Below are positions 16,338-24,536 of a DNA stretch of 64,000 nt, in pieces. Made by a program: the position numbers and the translations under genes. The stretch is from positions 558,001 to 622,000 of the forward strand of contig NZ_VCIX01000092.1 in NCBI RefSeq assembly GCF_006345825.1. The letters run 5' to 3'. The notes beneath the pieces are model-generated. The model worked only from the letters and a program-made list of their open reading frames with translations. It was not told the DNA's origin and ran no database searches. The stretch is from Paenibacillus paridis (lineage in GTDB: Bacteria; Bacillota; Bacilli; Paenibacillales; Paenibacillaceae). Every line of letters starts with the position of its first letter. Positions within the stretch are counted from its first letter, which is position 1.

Positions 16338-16907
16338 ATGTGGGTGTATGAGAAAAAGCTGCAATATCCCGTACGCGTCAGCAAATGCGATCCTTTAATG
16401 GCAAAATTCCTTATGGAGCAGTATGGCGGCGCCGACGGCGAGCTTGCTGCGGCGCTTCGCTATTTAAACCAGCGCTATACGATTCCAGATAAAGTTATTG
16501 GACTACTTACGGATATCGGAACAGAGGAATTTGCTCACCTAGAGATGATCGCCACCATGATCTACAAGCTGACAAAGGATGCAACACCTGAGCAATTAAA
16601 AAAAGCCGGGCTTGGCGCACATTACGTCGCCCACGACAGCGCTTTGTTCTATGAGAACGCAGGCGGCGTTCCGTGGACGGCTGCGTATATTCAAGCCAAA
16701 GGCGATCCGATTGCGGATCTGTATGAGGATATTGCAGCGGAGGAGAAAGCTCGCGCTACATATCAGTGGTTGATTGACCTGACAGACGATGTGGATTTGC
16801 AGGACAGCTTGAAGTTCCTGCGGGAGCGCGAGATCGTGCATTCGCTGCGGTTTCGGGAAGCGGTGGAAATCCTTAAGGAAAAACGGGATGAGAAGATCTT
16901 TTATTAG
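16338..16907 (+). CDS. cotJC: Spore coat protein CotJC (manganese-catalase family)
   Basis: Start at the ATG at 16338, after GGAGGTG; this gives the standard N-terminus MWVYEKKLQYPVRVSKCDP and 189 aa. Ferritin-like four-helix manganese-catalase fold with metal-site helices: GGADGELAAALRYLNQRY, IGTEEFAHLEMIATMIYK, and YEDIAAEEKARATYQWL. Contributes to the spore coat, possibly with peroxide protection. It ends LKEKRDEKIFY and is followed by a strong terminator. A second copy of this 3' end occurs near 22.1 kb (see repeats). Confidence 0.94.
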   Translation: MWVYEKKLQYPVRVSKCDPLMAKFLMEQYGGADGELAAALRYLNQRYTIPDKVIGLLTDIGTEEFAHLEMIATMIYKLTKDATPEQLKKAGLGAHYVAHDSALFYENAGGVPWTAAYIQAKGDPIADLYEDIAAEEKARATYQWLIDLTDDVDLQDSLKFLREREIVHSLRFREAVEILKEKRDEKIFY

Positions 16908-16985
16908 AGGGAACCTCTCTGCAGGGTGCTGCGGGGAGGTTTTTTTGTTTATTCATGTTATTAAGCTCCCTCGGTACAATACATT
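16875..16985 (+). repeat. Copy 1 of duplicated cotJC 3' end and downstream sequence
   Basis: From the last codons of cotJC through its terminator to the ATTCATGTTATTAAGC motif, this stretch recurs near 22118-22215 with scattered differences. Shared landmarks, in order, are AAACGGGATGAGAAGAT, TTTTATTAG, GGAACCTCTC, a GC-rich hairpin, TTTTTTTGT and TCATGTTATTAAGCT. Confidence 0.85.
16912..16947 (+). terminator. Terminator of cotJABC
   Basis: AACCTC and GCAG pair with CTGC and GAGGTT around a short GGTG loop, followed by TTTTTTTG. It begins 5 bp after the cotJC stop. Confidence 0.9.
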
Positions 16986-17108
16986 TTTCTCACGAATGCT
17001 CGCTTAGTCGCATGATTTCTCCGATAGATAAATCGTTATTCGGAAAGAAGAGAAATGAAAAGTATTTTTAACTTCCGGGGAACACCTAGATCGTGCATCT
17101 ATATACCT

Positions 17109-17143
17109 CGCTAACCTGTTTGGTGGTATTCTCAAGGTTAGCG
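17109..17143. repeat. Perfect 9-bp inverted repeat
   Basis: CGCTAACCT at 17109-17117 and AGGTTAGCG at 17135-17143 with a 17-nt loop; no T run. Function unknown. Confidence 0.6.
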
Positions 17144-17169
17144 GAAATAGAGTAGCATTTTTTAATTAA

Positions 17170-17181
17170 GAACAAATGTTC
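17170..17181. promoter_or_regulatory. LexA (SOS) box candidate
   Basis: GAACAAATGTTC matches the Gram-positive core GAAC-N4-GTTC of the CGAACRNRYGTTYG consensus. About 40 bp downstream is TATGAT, a possible -10 box. No intact SOS gene follows directly; the DNA glycosylase gene starts 380 bp further on. Confidence 0.5.
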
Positions 17182-17389
17182 TCGTTTTTCTTTTCTTTTG
17201 AGCAAATATTTTGTATGATAAAAGAGTAGTGAATGATAGAGGAAATCACCGCGGCCAAATGATGCTGCTATTACGTCAAGCAGGCTTATCAGTAACGCCT
17301 ATGATGGATCCAACAAAATAAATGCAATAACGAAAAGATGTCTTCCTTGGTAGTGACTCCTTAAAGTTAGAGTTTTTATTATACGGCTG

Positions 17390-17436
17390 ATTGGTTGGCT
17401 TGAGTTCGATATTGCATGGGACTCAAGCCAGCCAAT
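17390..17436. repeat. 16-bp inverted repeat
   Basis: ATTGGTTGGCTTGAGT at 17390-17405 pairs with ACTCAAGCCAGCCAAT at 17421-17436 with one G-U pair and a 15-nt loop. There is no T run, so it is more likely a structured RNA element or mobile-element relic than a terminator. Confidence 0.65.
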
Positions 17437-17561
17437 AAAAAGTACAAGAAACATCCTCAGCAAGTACGTGAAATAAATTTTCCTCCACGCCTTCTTTTTT
17501 TTCCTCCAGCCTCCCACTGTAATATAATAAAAAACTAAACTAGAGGTAGGTGAGAACAAAC

Positions 17562-18755
17562 ATGATTCAATTAACAAACCGCCAGGCACGGCAATTTCTG
17601 TTGTTGAAGCATGGGCTTTTGGGCAAATATAAATTTAGCGGGAAGCAGGGCGTATTGGATTTTGCTCGGCAGGTCAACTGTATTCAATACGACCCCATCG
17701 ATGTTTGCGGAAAAAACGCCGAATTGGTGCTACAGTCGCGAATTAAGGGGTTTACCAAGGGAATGCTCGCCGAGTTGCTTTATGAAGATAGAAGTCTTGT
17801 CGATTATCCCGACAAGAACCTGGCCATTATCCCTGTCGAGGATTGGCCGTATTTTGAGCGATACAGGCAAGCCGCAAGGCAACATGCCGAACGCTATCCC
17901 GAAATGGAAGCGTTGACAGCGCAAGTACGGGCTCATATCCAAAATCACGGTGCGCTAAGTTCGAATGATTTAAAATTGGATGGAGATTTCTCTTGGCAAT
18001 CGGTCATCCATTGGAGCGGTGGAAACAATTCATCTCGATCGGTGCTGGAACAGATGTATTCGACGGGTGAGTTGATTATCCATCATAAAAAAGGAACGCG
18101 TAAATATTACGATATCGCCAAGAATTACATACAGCCAAATCTACTGAATGCATCAGAGCCGTTGGAGGATGAGCTTGAGCATCATAAGTGGCGGGTACTT
18201 CGTCGAATTAGCTCTGTTGGTCTCTTATGGAATCGTGCGTCAGATGCATGGCTGAACATATGGGGGTTGAAAGCAGCACAGCGTAACGAAGTTTTCCGCC
18301 AGCTATTAAACGAAGCTTGCATTGTTGCTGTTGCCGTGGAACAGATGAAGGATATGCTGTACTGCCTCGCGGAGGATTTACCGCTTATTGAAGCCGTTCT
18401 GCAAAATCAGGAGCCGAAATTGCGTTGCGAGCTTATTGCCCCGCTAGATAATTTCATATGGGACAGAAAACTTATCAACGAATTGTTTGACTTCGATTAC
18501 ACCTGGGAGATTTACACTCCTGCAATCAAACGAAAATTCGGCTATTATGTACTGCCTCTATTATATGGAGAGAGCTTCATTGGGCGAGCCGAGATCATTG
18601 CGGAGCGAAAAACTGGAACTCTCGTTGTTAAAAACATCTGGTACGAGAACGGTGTGAAGCAAACAACACAATTGCGAACAGCCTTGAACAGTTGTTTCCA
18701 AAAGTTTGCGTTATTCAACGGGTGTGAGACGATTTCGGCAGATTCTATGAACTGA
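17562..18755 (+). CDS. Winged-helix DNA glycosylase of the AlkX/YcaQ (AlkZ) family
   Basis: 397 aa from the ATG at 17562, with AGGTAGGTGAG just upstream. HTH_42 superfamily: the N-terminal part carries VNCIQYDPIDVCG, where Q42-Y-D44 matches the QxD catalytic motif of YcaQ/AlkX glycosylases (QxQ in AlkZ). Further family segments are PRKYYDI-type beta-wing residues (KKGTRKYYDIAKNYI), APLDNFIWDRKLINELF and YYVLPLLYGESFIGR. Known members unhook interstrand crosslinks and remove bulky alkylated bases. A single-gene unit with its own terminator; the upstream LexA-like box hints at damage control but is far away. Confidence 0.85.
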   Translation: MIQLTNRQARQFLLLKHGLLGKYKFSGKQGVLDFARQVNCIQYDPIDVCGKNAELVLQSRIKGFTKGMLAELLYEDRSLVDYPDKNLAIIPVEDWPYFERYRQAARQHAERYPEMEALTAQVRAHIQNHGALSSNDLKLDGDFSWQSVIHWSGGNNSSRSVLEQMYSTGELIIHHKKGTRKYYDIAKNYIQPNLLNASEPLEDELEHHKWRVLRRISSVGLLWNRASDAWLNIWGLKAAQRNEVFRQLLNEACIVAVAVEQMKDMLYCLAEDLPLIEAVLQNQEPKLRCELIAPLDNFIWDRKLINELFDFDYTWEIYTPAIKRKFGYYVLPLLYGESFIGRAEIIAERKTGTLVVKNIWYENGVKQTTQLRTALNSCFQKFALFNGCETISADSMN

Positions 18756-18782
18756 TATTTCTTGTAATTGTATAGAGATAAT

Positions 18783-18819
18783 AAAGTTGTTTAATTCGTT
18801 GCCGAATCTTCAACTTTTG
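18783..18819 (+). terminator. Terminator after the DNA glycosylase gene
   Basis: AAAGTTG pairs with CAACTTT and an inner ATTCG pairs with CGAAT around TTGC. The 3' flank TTTTGCCCC is only moderately T-rich. Confidence 0.65.
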
Positions 18820-19000
18820 CCCCTTAACCTGATCGGCTGCCTCGTTATGCTAACTGGCACTAGAGCGTGGCGGAATGTTGTTTGAATGAAGTGTGCTTTA
18901 TCGTAGAAACGGGCGGTTATCCTCCACGGTAGGATATGTTAAATATGGTCATGATTATGCAGTGTAGCAACCATAATATTTTCAAAGGGGAGAATGAGGT

Positions 19001-19465
19001 ATGGTTAATTATCTTTTTAAACAATTACGATTTGTTCGAGGTAATACAATAAAACTGGTTGACGGGATTAGCGAGGAAGAGACACGCACTGTACCAAGAG
19101 GTTTTAACAACAATATTCTGTGGAATCTGGGGCACATTCTTCTTGTTCATGAGAAGTTTTCTTTTGCGTTAACGAATGAAAAGATGGATTTGCCTAAGCA
19201 TATTGCAGAATTGTTTGCTCCTGGGACTAAGCCGGAAAGCTGGGGAACGCAAGTCCCTAGCTTGGATGAAATTGCTGTTTTACTATCTAAGCAAATCGAT
19301 CGGATTAAGCAAATCTTGGAGCACAGGCTAGAAGACAATCTAGAGAAGCCATTTGTTACTTCGGCTGGTCTTGAACTATTGACCGTTAAGGAGTGTCTTA
19401 GTTTTTGTTTGTATCATGAAGGCATGCATTTTGCAACGATTAAAGCCATTAAACAGCAAATGTAG
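19001..19465 (+). CDS. DinB-family putative metal-dependent enzyme
   Basis: 154 aa, ATG after AAAGGGGAG. DinB/YfiT-like four-helix bundle: LFKQLRFVRGNTIKLVDGI at the N-terminus, NNILWNLGHILLVHEKFS giving one metal His, and SFCLYHEGMHFATIKAI giving the pair of C-terminal His ligands. Members bind divalent metal and several act as thiol-dependent transferases, but most are uncharacterised. It is monocistronic, converging on the DHA2 efflux pump gene. Not the DinB DNA polymerase. Confidence 0.82.
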   Translation: MVNYLFKQLRFVRGNTIKLVDGISEEETRTVPRGFNNNILWNLGHILLVHEKFSFALTNEKMDLPKHIAELFAPGTKPESWGTQVPSLDEIAVLLSKQIDRIKQILEHRLEDNLEKPFVTSAGLELLTVKECLSFCLYHEGMHFATIKAIKQQM

Positions 19466-19632
19466 AATCATGAGACTCCGATCAATATAATAAGTTTCGC
19501 CAGAGCACGTCAAAATCGCTCAACCATGGAACAAAGGACATTCAACTAACGGAGAACGATAGTTCAAGCTCAATAAGGTTTGAAATAAGAGTTAGTCCCT
19601 CTGTAACTTTCCACTTGAAAGAATAGAAAGAG

Positions 19633-19675
19633 GACGATTTTCCGTTCAAGTAACGAATGGAAAATCGTCTTATTT
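19633..19675. terminator. Bidirectional terminator between DinB-family and efflux genes
   Basis: GACGATTTTCCGTTC pairs with GAATGGAAAATCGTC (one G-U) around a 7-nt loop, a 15-bp stem with A-rich and T-rich flanks. Placed between convergent genes. Confidence 0.85.
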
Positions 19676-19706
19676 GCAATACTTTATATGAAGCAGCTTT
19701 CAGGGC

Positions 19707-21113
19707 TTATTCTTTAACTGCGCTGCGTTTTGGGTGAAACCAGAATAGCACGACTACCAGGGAAGCTGCGATAAATATTGCTGAACCCATTAGGGCTGCA
19801 GAAGTAGCGTGAGCAAATTGCTGCTTTAAAGGTAATGCTGCTGATCTGTTAGCTGCTTCAAAGACAGTAATAAGAACTGCTATACCCAACGAACTTCCTG
19901 TTTGATGGGCAACGTTGATAAGACCAGAAGCTGCGCCTGAATCACGTGAATCTACGCTAGATAGTCCAATCGTTGTAAATGGAAGAAAAACCATTCCAGA
20001 GCCGATACCCATGACCATCAACGGCAGAAATATTTGTGGGAAAAAATGTGTATCTATTGATAACTGGCTTAGCCAGCTAGTACCCATTACCGCAATTATT
20101 AGACCGACGACCAGCACCCTTATATTTCCAACCCGCGATATTAGCCATGGCATAAGATACATCATCCCAAATTGAACAGCTGTGAAAGGCAGAAATGCCA
20201 GCCCGGATTCAAAGGAAGTGAAACCAAGCACGTTCTGCAAAAATTGCGGTATAAAGAAAAATACAGAAAAATTGCCGCATACAAGCAAGAATCTCCCGAG
20301 GTAGGCACCCGACCGTTGGCGGCTAGCAAACAGACGCAACGGTGTAATCGGTTGTTTCGCGCGAGCCTCGATAAACACGAATGCCACTAACAATACAACT
20401 CCAATGATAAGTGAAAGTATGGTCTCCATTTTTGCCCATCCATTAGCTGCTGCCTGAACAAAACCATATACCAGTGCGGTTATTCCAAATACGGAAGTCA
20501 ATGCTCCCATTAAATCAAAATGCCCTGTATTTTTCTCCGTTTCCGGCAAAAAACGTGGAACCATGAAGAGTAGAGCAATTCCAATAGGGACGTTAAGAAA
20601 CATTCCTACCCGCCACGAAACTAGATCGGTTAGAATTCCGCCAAGAATGAGGCCGATACTGCCGCCTGCTCCTGCTACAGCACTGTATAACGCGATTGCT
20701 TTGGTGCGTTCTTTCGGTTCCACAAAGGTCACCGACAATAATGCGAGTGTGGAGGGGGTCGCAATCGCTGCAGCAAGGCCTTGCCATGCACGGGCAATGA
20801 ACAAAAATTCAGCTGATTGTGCTATACCAACCAATATAGAGGCCAATGTAAACAAAGCAATCCCAATGCTAAACATTCTCCTTCGTCCCCAAATATCCCC
20901 CGCCCGTGCACCAAGCAGCATGAGTCCGCCAAAAGCTAGTATATAGGCATTTTGCACCCAGCTTAAATGGGCTGTAGTCAGATTAAGGGTGCGGCCAATC
21001 TCAGGCAAAGCCGTTACCATGATGGAAGCGTCGAGTACAACCATAAGCTGGCATGCAATGATAATGGTTAATATGATTTGTTTAGACTTACTGATAATAA
21101 TCATCCTTTCCAT
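19707..21113 (-). CDS. DHA2-family (EmrB/QacA-type) MFS drug efflux transporter
   Basis: 468 aa with about 14 hydrophobic segments. DHA2 markers: QLMVVLDASIMVTALPEIG in the first helix, LSWVQNAYILAFGGLMLLG, GARAGDIWGRRRMFSIG (motif A), and AGGSIGLILGGILTD (motif C, antiporter). Proton-driven multidrug export is the expected role. Two ATGs are possible (21113 and 21104) and neither has a good ribosome site, so the start is uncertain by three codons. It is divergent from a TetR gene, the usual pairing of pump and repressor; the ~145 bp between them should contain both promoters and the operator. Confidence 0.88.
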   Translation of the reverse strand: MERMIIISKSKQIILTIIIACQLMVVLDASIMVTALPEIGRTLNLTTAHLSWVQNAYILAFGGLMLLGARAGDIWGRRRMFSIGIALFTLASILVGIAQSAEFLFIARAWQGLAAAIATPSTLALLSVTFVEPKERTKAIALYSAVAGAGGSIGLILGGILTDLVSWRVGMFLNVPIGIALLFMVPRFLPETEKNTGHFDLMGALTSVFGITALVYGFVQAAANGWAKMETILSLIIGVVLLVAFVFIEARAKQPITPLRLFASRQRSGAYLGRFLLVCGNFSVFFFIPQFLQNVLGFTSFESGLAFLPFTAVQFGMMYLMPWLISRVGNIRVLVVGLIIAVMGTSWLSQLSIDTHFFPQIFLPLMVMGIGSGMVFLPFTTIGLSSVDSRDSGAASGLINVAHQTGSSLGIAVLITVFEAANRSAALPLKQQFAHATSAALMGSAIFIAASLVVVLFWFHPKRSAVKE

Positions 21114-21257
21114 TGAGGTTCAAGTTGTTGATAAGGATCATAGCATACATATTATTTAGAGTATACACTTTTTATCTATTTTGTCTATTTTGTTTTTGTT
21201 GTCTTTTTGTTGTAAAATTACGTATAATGAGTAAAAGCGTTTGCAGGAGGTTATCCA

Positions 21258-21926
21258 ATGAATATGATCCTTGAGAGCCAGCAGGATAAAGCAAGACATA
21301 AATTGCTTAAAAAAATAATTTCATCTGTCATGAAGGATGGTTTCCAGCATTTGCGCATGGATGACATTGCCAAGAACATGGTCGTAAGCAGAGCTACCAT
21401 GTACAAGTACTTTTCTTCAAAAGAAGAGGTGATTGAAGGTGTTGTACGCATTATTATAGATTATTTGGAAAAGATGGAAGGTCAGACGAAGGAAGACGAC
21501 GAAAAAGTGTTCGGAATCTGGTTTCAGAAATTATTTGAACAGTCAGTTAATCTTGTTGGCAAAATTACAGATGTTTTTCTTAAGGATCTTCAAGCGGTTT
21601 ACCCCGATTTATACGATAATCTGAAAAGCACTTTGAATAAACGTGAAAAAATGACCTTAGAATTTTACCAAGACGGAAAAGAAAAAGGCATTTTTAATAT
21701 GATAAATGAAAAATTTATTTTGCTTCAGGACGATATACTGCTCAGAGAAATTATTGATATAAAGTATTTGCTTTATAATCAGATGTCCATTGAACAAGTT
21801 CTCTATGACTACTATCAGTTTAAAAAAATTCAGTTATTCAAAGCGGAAAAGCTGTCCATCGTTGACGATTCAAATATTAATCCGGTCATAGAACATCTTG
21901 TTGAGAAATTTAACCGTACGCTGTAA
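21258..21926 (+). CDS. TetR/AcrR-family transcriptional repressor
   Basis: 222 aa, ATG 8 bp after GCAGGAGG. N-terminal TetR helix-turn-helix: FQHLRMDDIAKNMVVSRA, followed by TMYKYFSSKEEVIEGVV; the ligand-binding C-terminal half is divergent as usual. Divergently transcribed from the DHA2 pump, so it most likely represses the pump and itself. The shared promoter region contains a palindromic GTATAC and a TATAAT box near 21224, about 30 bp before the start. Confidence 0.87.
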   Translation: MNMILESQQDKARHKLLKKIISSVMKDGFQHLRMDDIAKNMVVSRATMYKYFSSKEEVIEGVVRIIIDYLEKMEGQTKEDDEKVFGIWFQKLFEQSVNLVGKITDVFLKDLQAVYPDLYDNLKSTLNKREKMTLEFYQDGKEKGIFNMINEKFILLQDDILLREIIDIKYLLYNQMSIEQVLYDYYQFKKIQLFKAEKLSIVDDSNINPVIEHLVEKFNRTL

Positions 21927-21949
21927 TCCAAACAATATATGGTAGAATA

Positions 21950-22105
21950 TGAGAATGTCTTTGCTGGGAATACATCTTTTCAGATCGGGGAGGACCTACT
22001 GATACTGCTTCCGAATTGCGAGAGTGGATAAAACTTACAAAGAAATTCAAGAATATTAATCACTTTCAAGAGGTTTGCGAAAATTGTGAGCATAAACAAG
22101 GGTAA
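21950..22105 (+). other. Possible gene remnant, unrecognised
   Basis: About 50 codons stay open without a start codon (containing DRGGPTDTASELREWIKL and ending CENCEHKQG, stop near 22105). I cannot assign it to a family. It lies immediately before the duplicated cotJC tail and may be debris from the same rearrangement. Confidence 0.25.
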
Positions 22106-22111
22106 TTGTAC

Positions 22112-22222
22112 CCTTGAAGGCGGAAAAAAAACGGGATGAGAAGATTTTTTATTAGGGGAACCTCTCAGCAGGATGCTGCTGTTTTTTTGTATGCCTACTC
22201 ATGTTATTAAGCTATCGGCAGA
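22112..22222 (+). repeat. Copy 2 of cotJC 3' end and downstream sequence (cotJC remnant)
   Basis: Contains the coding end of cotJC (AAACGGGATGAGAAGATT, TTTTATTAG) with no upstream cotJC body, then GGAACCTCTC, a hairpin and TTTTTTTGT, then CTCATGTTATTAAGCT. Compared with copy 1 the terminator stem is rearranged and shorter. It lies 5.2 kb from the intact copy in the same orientation. Confidence 0.85.
22166..22188 (+). terminator. Terminator within the duplicated cotJC tail
   Basis: CAGCAG pairs with CTGCTG around GATG, followed by seven T residues. It could still end transcripts from the TetR gene. Confidence 0.75.
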
Positions 22223-22338
22223 ATAGTCACCTAGACTTAAGAATTTAGCATAGGAGTGTAGTCCACCTAATTGTATGGAAAAGAGTCTAGATAAACAGTA
22301 TACTAGCAATAATTGTTTTTTGTTGAGGTGAATATCAA

Positions 22339-22905
22339 ATGAATGAAATCGATGAATCAAAACAGCTTGTTTTACAAATCGGCGGAGCCTTGAAAAAGTA
22401 CAGAAAAGAAAAAAACATGAGCTTAGACGAATTAGCGGAATTAACGGGTGTAAGCAAACTTACTCTGGGGAATATCGAACGTGGTGATACAAATCCAACT
22501 TTGGCGATTATATGGAAAATTTCAAAAGGCATGTCTTTACCGCTATTGGCTTTGTTGAAATCAGAAGACCCTGTTAGTTTGTATCGGGCAGGCGAAGGAC
22601 TGCGGTTTTCTAACGATCAAAAAAATTGGATTATTGAACCAGTCTTTAAAAACACAAGCAACGATATTGAAATGTGTCGGGCTTACTTACAGCCGAATAG
22701 CTCTTATCACCCTGAAGGTCATCATGCGGATACAACTGAAATTGCGACAGTCATGACTGGTTCCATTGAAATTCAAGTCAATGGAGAGGTTTACACATTG
22801 AATCAATATGATACGATCAGTTTTCGTGCTGATTGTCCTCACTCTTATACCAATCACACGAATAGCGAAACAGTGCTCCATATATCCTTAAAGTATGGTT
22901 TCTGA
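22339..22905 (+). CDS. XRE-family regulator with C-terminal cupin domain
   Basis: 188 aa, ATG downstream of GAGGTG. N-terminal lambda-repressor-like HTH (SLDELAELTGVSKLTLGNIE), followed by DTNPTLAIIWKISKGM; C-terminal cupin_2 domain (YHPEGHHADTTEIATVM and SFRADCPHSYTNHTN). This architecture is common among regulators of small-molecule transporters and amino-acid or polyamine metabolism. It is upstream of and codirectional with a CynX/NimT-type MFS gene; the intergenic inverted repeat at 22988-23040 is a good candidate operator for it. Confidence 0.87.
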   Translation: MNEIDESKQLVLQIGGALKKYRKEKNMSLDELAELTGVSKLTLGNIERGDTNPTLAIIWKISKGMSLPLLALLKSEDPVSLYRAGEGLRFSNDQKNWIIEPVFKNTSNDIEMCRAYLQPNSSYHPEGHHADTTEIATVMTGSIEIQVNGEVYTLNQYDTISFRADCPHSYTNHTNSETVLHISLKYGF

Positions 22906-22928
22906 AAATAGGAAATTTAACTCAATTC

Positions 22929-22975
22929 ATACAACTCCGAATTCCATGACGGGAATTAAGAGTTGTATTTTTGTT
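22929..22975 (+). terminator. Terminator of the XRE-cupin gene
   Basis: ATACAACTC pairs with GAGTTGTAT and AATTCC with GGGAATT inside, followed by TTTTTG. Confidence 0.85.
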
Positions 22976-22987
22976 TTCAATCGATTT

Positions 22988-23040
22988 AAAGTATATTATA
23001 CAATACTAATTGTAAATAATAATATACTATAATATACTTT
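22988..23040 (+). promoter_or_regulatory. 13-bp inverted repeat overlapping a promoter
   Basis: AAAGTATATTATA (22988-23000) is perfectly repeated in reverse as TATAATATACTTT (23028-23040). TTGTAA at 23010-23015 and TATACT near 23033 are spaced 17 bp, a good sigma-A promoter for the MFS gene. The overlap suggests an operator, plausibly for the adjacent XRE-cupin protein. Confidence 0.55.
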
Positions 23041-23124
23041 TGTTATTCGCGCGAATGTTGTTTTATAGTTTTCAATCAGTAGGAAACAAATTAGACGTAT
23101 AAATGCAGGAAGGTGAAATGAAGA

Positions 23125-24360
23125 ATGTCGAACAAACAAATTAAAAAAGCCGTACCATCTTCTATAGGACTGATCATTCTCGGCATAATTGTTATTGCAG
23201 CTAATTTACGTGCTCCCTTAACCTCAGTCGGTCCTTTAGTGAGTTTCATAAGGGATAACGTTCGTATTTCAAATACATTAGCCGGCCTGATAACAACGCT
23301 ACCTTTGCTTGCCTTTGCTTTATTATCGCCACTAGTGCCCAAATTAGGACGAAGGTATGGTGTTGAACGAATCATTTTGATTGCCCTAATCTTTCTGACT
23401 GTTGGCATTGTAATACGTTCTTTATCTGGCACAGCTAATCTGTATATTGGGACAGCAATTCTTGGATTCGCAATTGCCATATGTAATGTATTATTGCCAA
23501 GTTTAATCAAAAGGGATTTCCCAAATAAAATTGGGTCCATGACAGGGATTTACTCCATTTCAATGAGTTTATTTGGAGCAATCGCATCGGGAATCAGTGT
23601 ACCGCTAGCCGTGAACGCAGGTCTAAAATGGCAGGGAGCATTGGGTATATGGGGGATTCTAAGCTTTGTATCGATTCTCTGTTGGCTACCCCAATTAAGA
23701 AATCAAACGAAGCAAACAACCACGATCAGTCAACAGATAGCCAGCAACGAAGTGAATGTTTGGCAATCCCCTCTTGCCTGGCAAGTAACCTTGTTTATGG
23801 GTATACAGTCCATGATTTTCTATGTGTTGATCGCATGGTTGCCTGAAATTTTAAAGCAGCAAGGAATTGACTCCAACCAATCAGGATGGTACCTCTCGAT
23901 CATGCAGCTAGCTCTGCTTCCATTTACTTTTATTGTGCCTGTTATTGCTGGACGCATGTCTAGCCAACGTTTGTTAGTGGTCATCATAACCATTTTACTT
24001 TTGACGGGTACGCTCGGACTTCTATATGGAAGCTCCAATATAATTCTGTTATGGATCATAATACTCGGAATTGGTGGAGGCTGTGCCTTTAGCTTGTCTA
24101 TGATGTTTTTCGGTTTACGTACTGAAAATGCGCATCAAGCAGCGGAACTGTCTGGCATGGCGCAATCGATCGGATATCTTCTTGCCGCAATTGGTCCTAT
24201 CCTTATAGGATTTCTGCATGATTTGACAAATAGTTGGAATCTACCACTTTTCATTCTGCTTGGCGCTTCGGTCTTGCTCTTTATAGTCGGTATAGGCGCA
24301 GGAAGAAATCGTTCTATAGGTAGCCGAAATAGTTACGAACGGCTGCAGAAAAGAAGATGA
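23125..24360 (+). CDS. MFS transporter, CynX/NimT (YycB-like) family
   Basis: 411 aa, about 12 hydrophobic segments. Family signature IVIAANLRAPLTSVGPLV at the first helix, then ISNTLAGLITTLPLLAFA, and LLPSLIKRDFPNKIGSMTG after helix 4, which is characteristic of the CynX/NimT group (cyanate, nitroimidazole, and other small-molecule transport). Substrate unknown. Ribosome site is AGGTGAAATGAAG region. It is preceded by an XRE-cupin regulator and followed by a terminator; together these two look like a small self-contained transport module. Confidence 0.85.
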   Translation: MSNKQIKKAVPSSIGLIILGIIVIAANLRAPLTSVGPLVSFIRDNVRISNTLAGLITTLPLLAFALLSPLVPKLGRRYGVERIILIALIFLTVGIVIRSLSGTANLYIGTAILGFAIAICNVLLPSLIKRDFPNKIGSMTGIYSISMSLFGAIASGISVPLAVNAGLKWQGALGIWGILSFVSILCWLPQLRNQTKQTTTISQQIASNEVNVWQSPLAWQVTLFMGIQSMIFYVLIAWLPEILKQQGIDSNQSGWYLSIMQLALLPFTFIVPVIAGRMSSQRLLVVIITILLLTGTLGLLYGSSNIILLWIIILGIGGGCAFSLSMMFFGLRTENAHQAAELSGMAQSIGYLLAAIGPILIGFLHDLTNSWNLPLFILLGASVLLFIVGIGAGRNRSIGSRNSYERLQKRR

Positions 24361-24510
24361 GTAGGTTTGACTATTAGAGTGTCCAATGGAATTGGTGGAC
24401 CTTACATTTTCTGTTCGATCTTAGAATTTCACCAGAAGATCAATCGTAAGCCGGATAGAATGGGGCGAGAGCCGTCTAAATGGGCATCCGGTGAGCATAC
24501 AGGAACAGAA

Positions 24511-24536
24511 GGGGCGAGTTTTCGCTCCTTTTTTAT
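24511..24536 (+). terminator. Terminator after the CynX/NimT-type transporter
   Basis: GGGGCGA pairs with TCGCTCC (one G-U), loop of a few bases, followed by TTTTTT. Confidence 0.75.

Larger units (their letters stand above)
16948..17561. other. Long intergenic region with LexA-like box and two hairpins
   Basis: About 600 bp without a convincing gene. It holds a 9-bp perfect inverted repeat (17109-17117 with 17135-17143), a LexA-like box (17170-17181), and a 16-bp inverted repeat (17390-17405 with 17421-17436). A short open stretch around 17230-17322, ending VTPMMDPTK, could be a gene remnant downstream of the LexA-like box; I do not recognise it. Confidence 0.5.

Noticed and set aside
20563..20946. 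127-codon plus-strand frame opposite the DHA2 efflux gene
   Set aside because: It is antisense to a clear membrane-transporter gene and its composition mirrors that gene; no independent signals.
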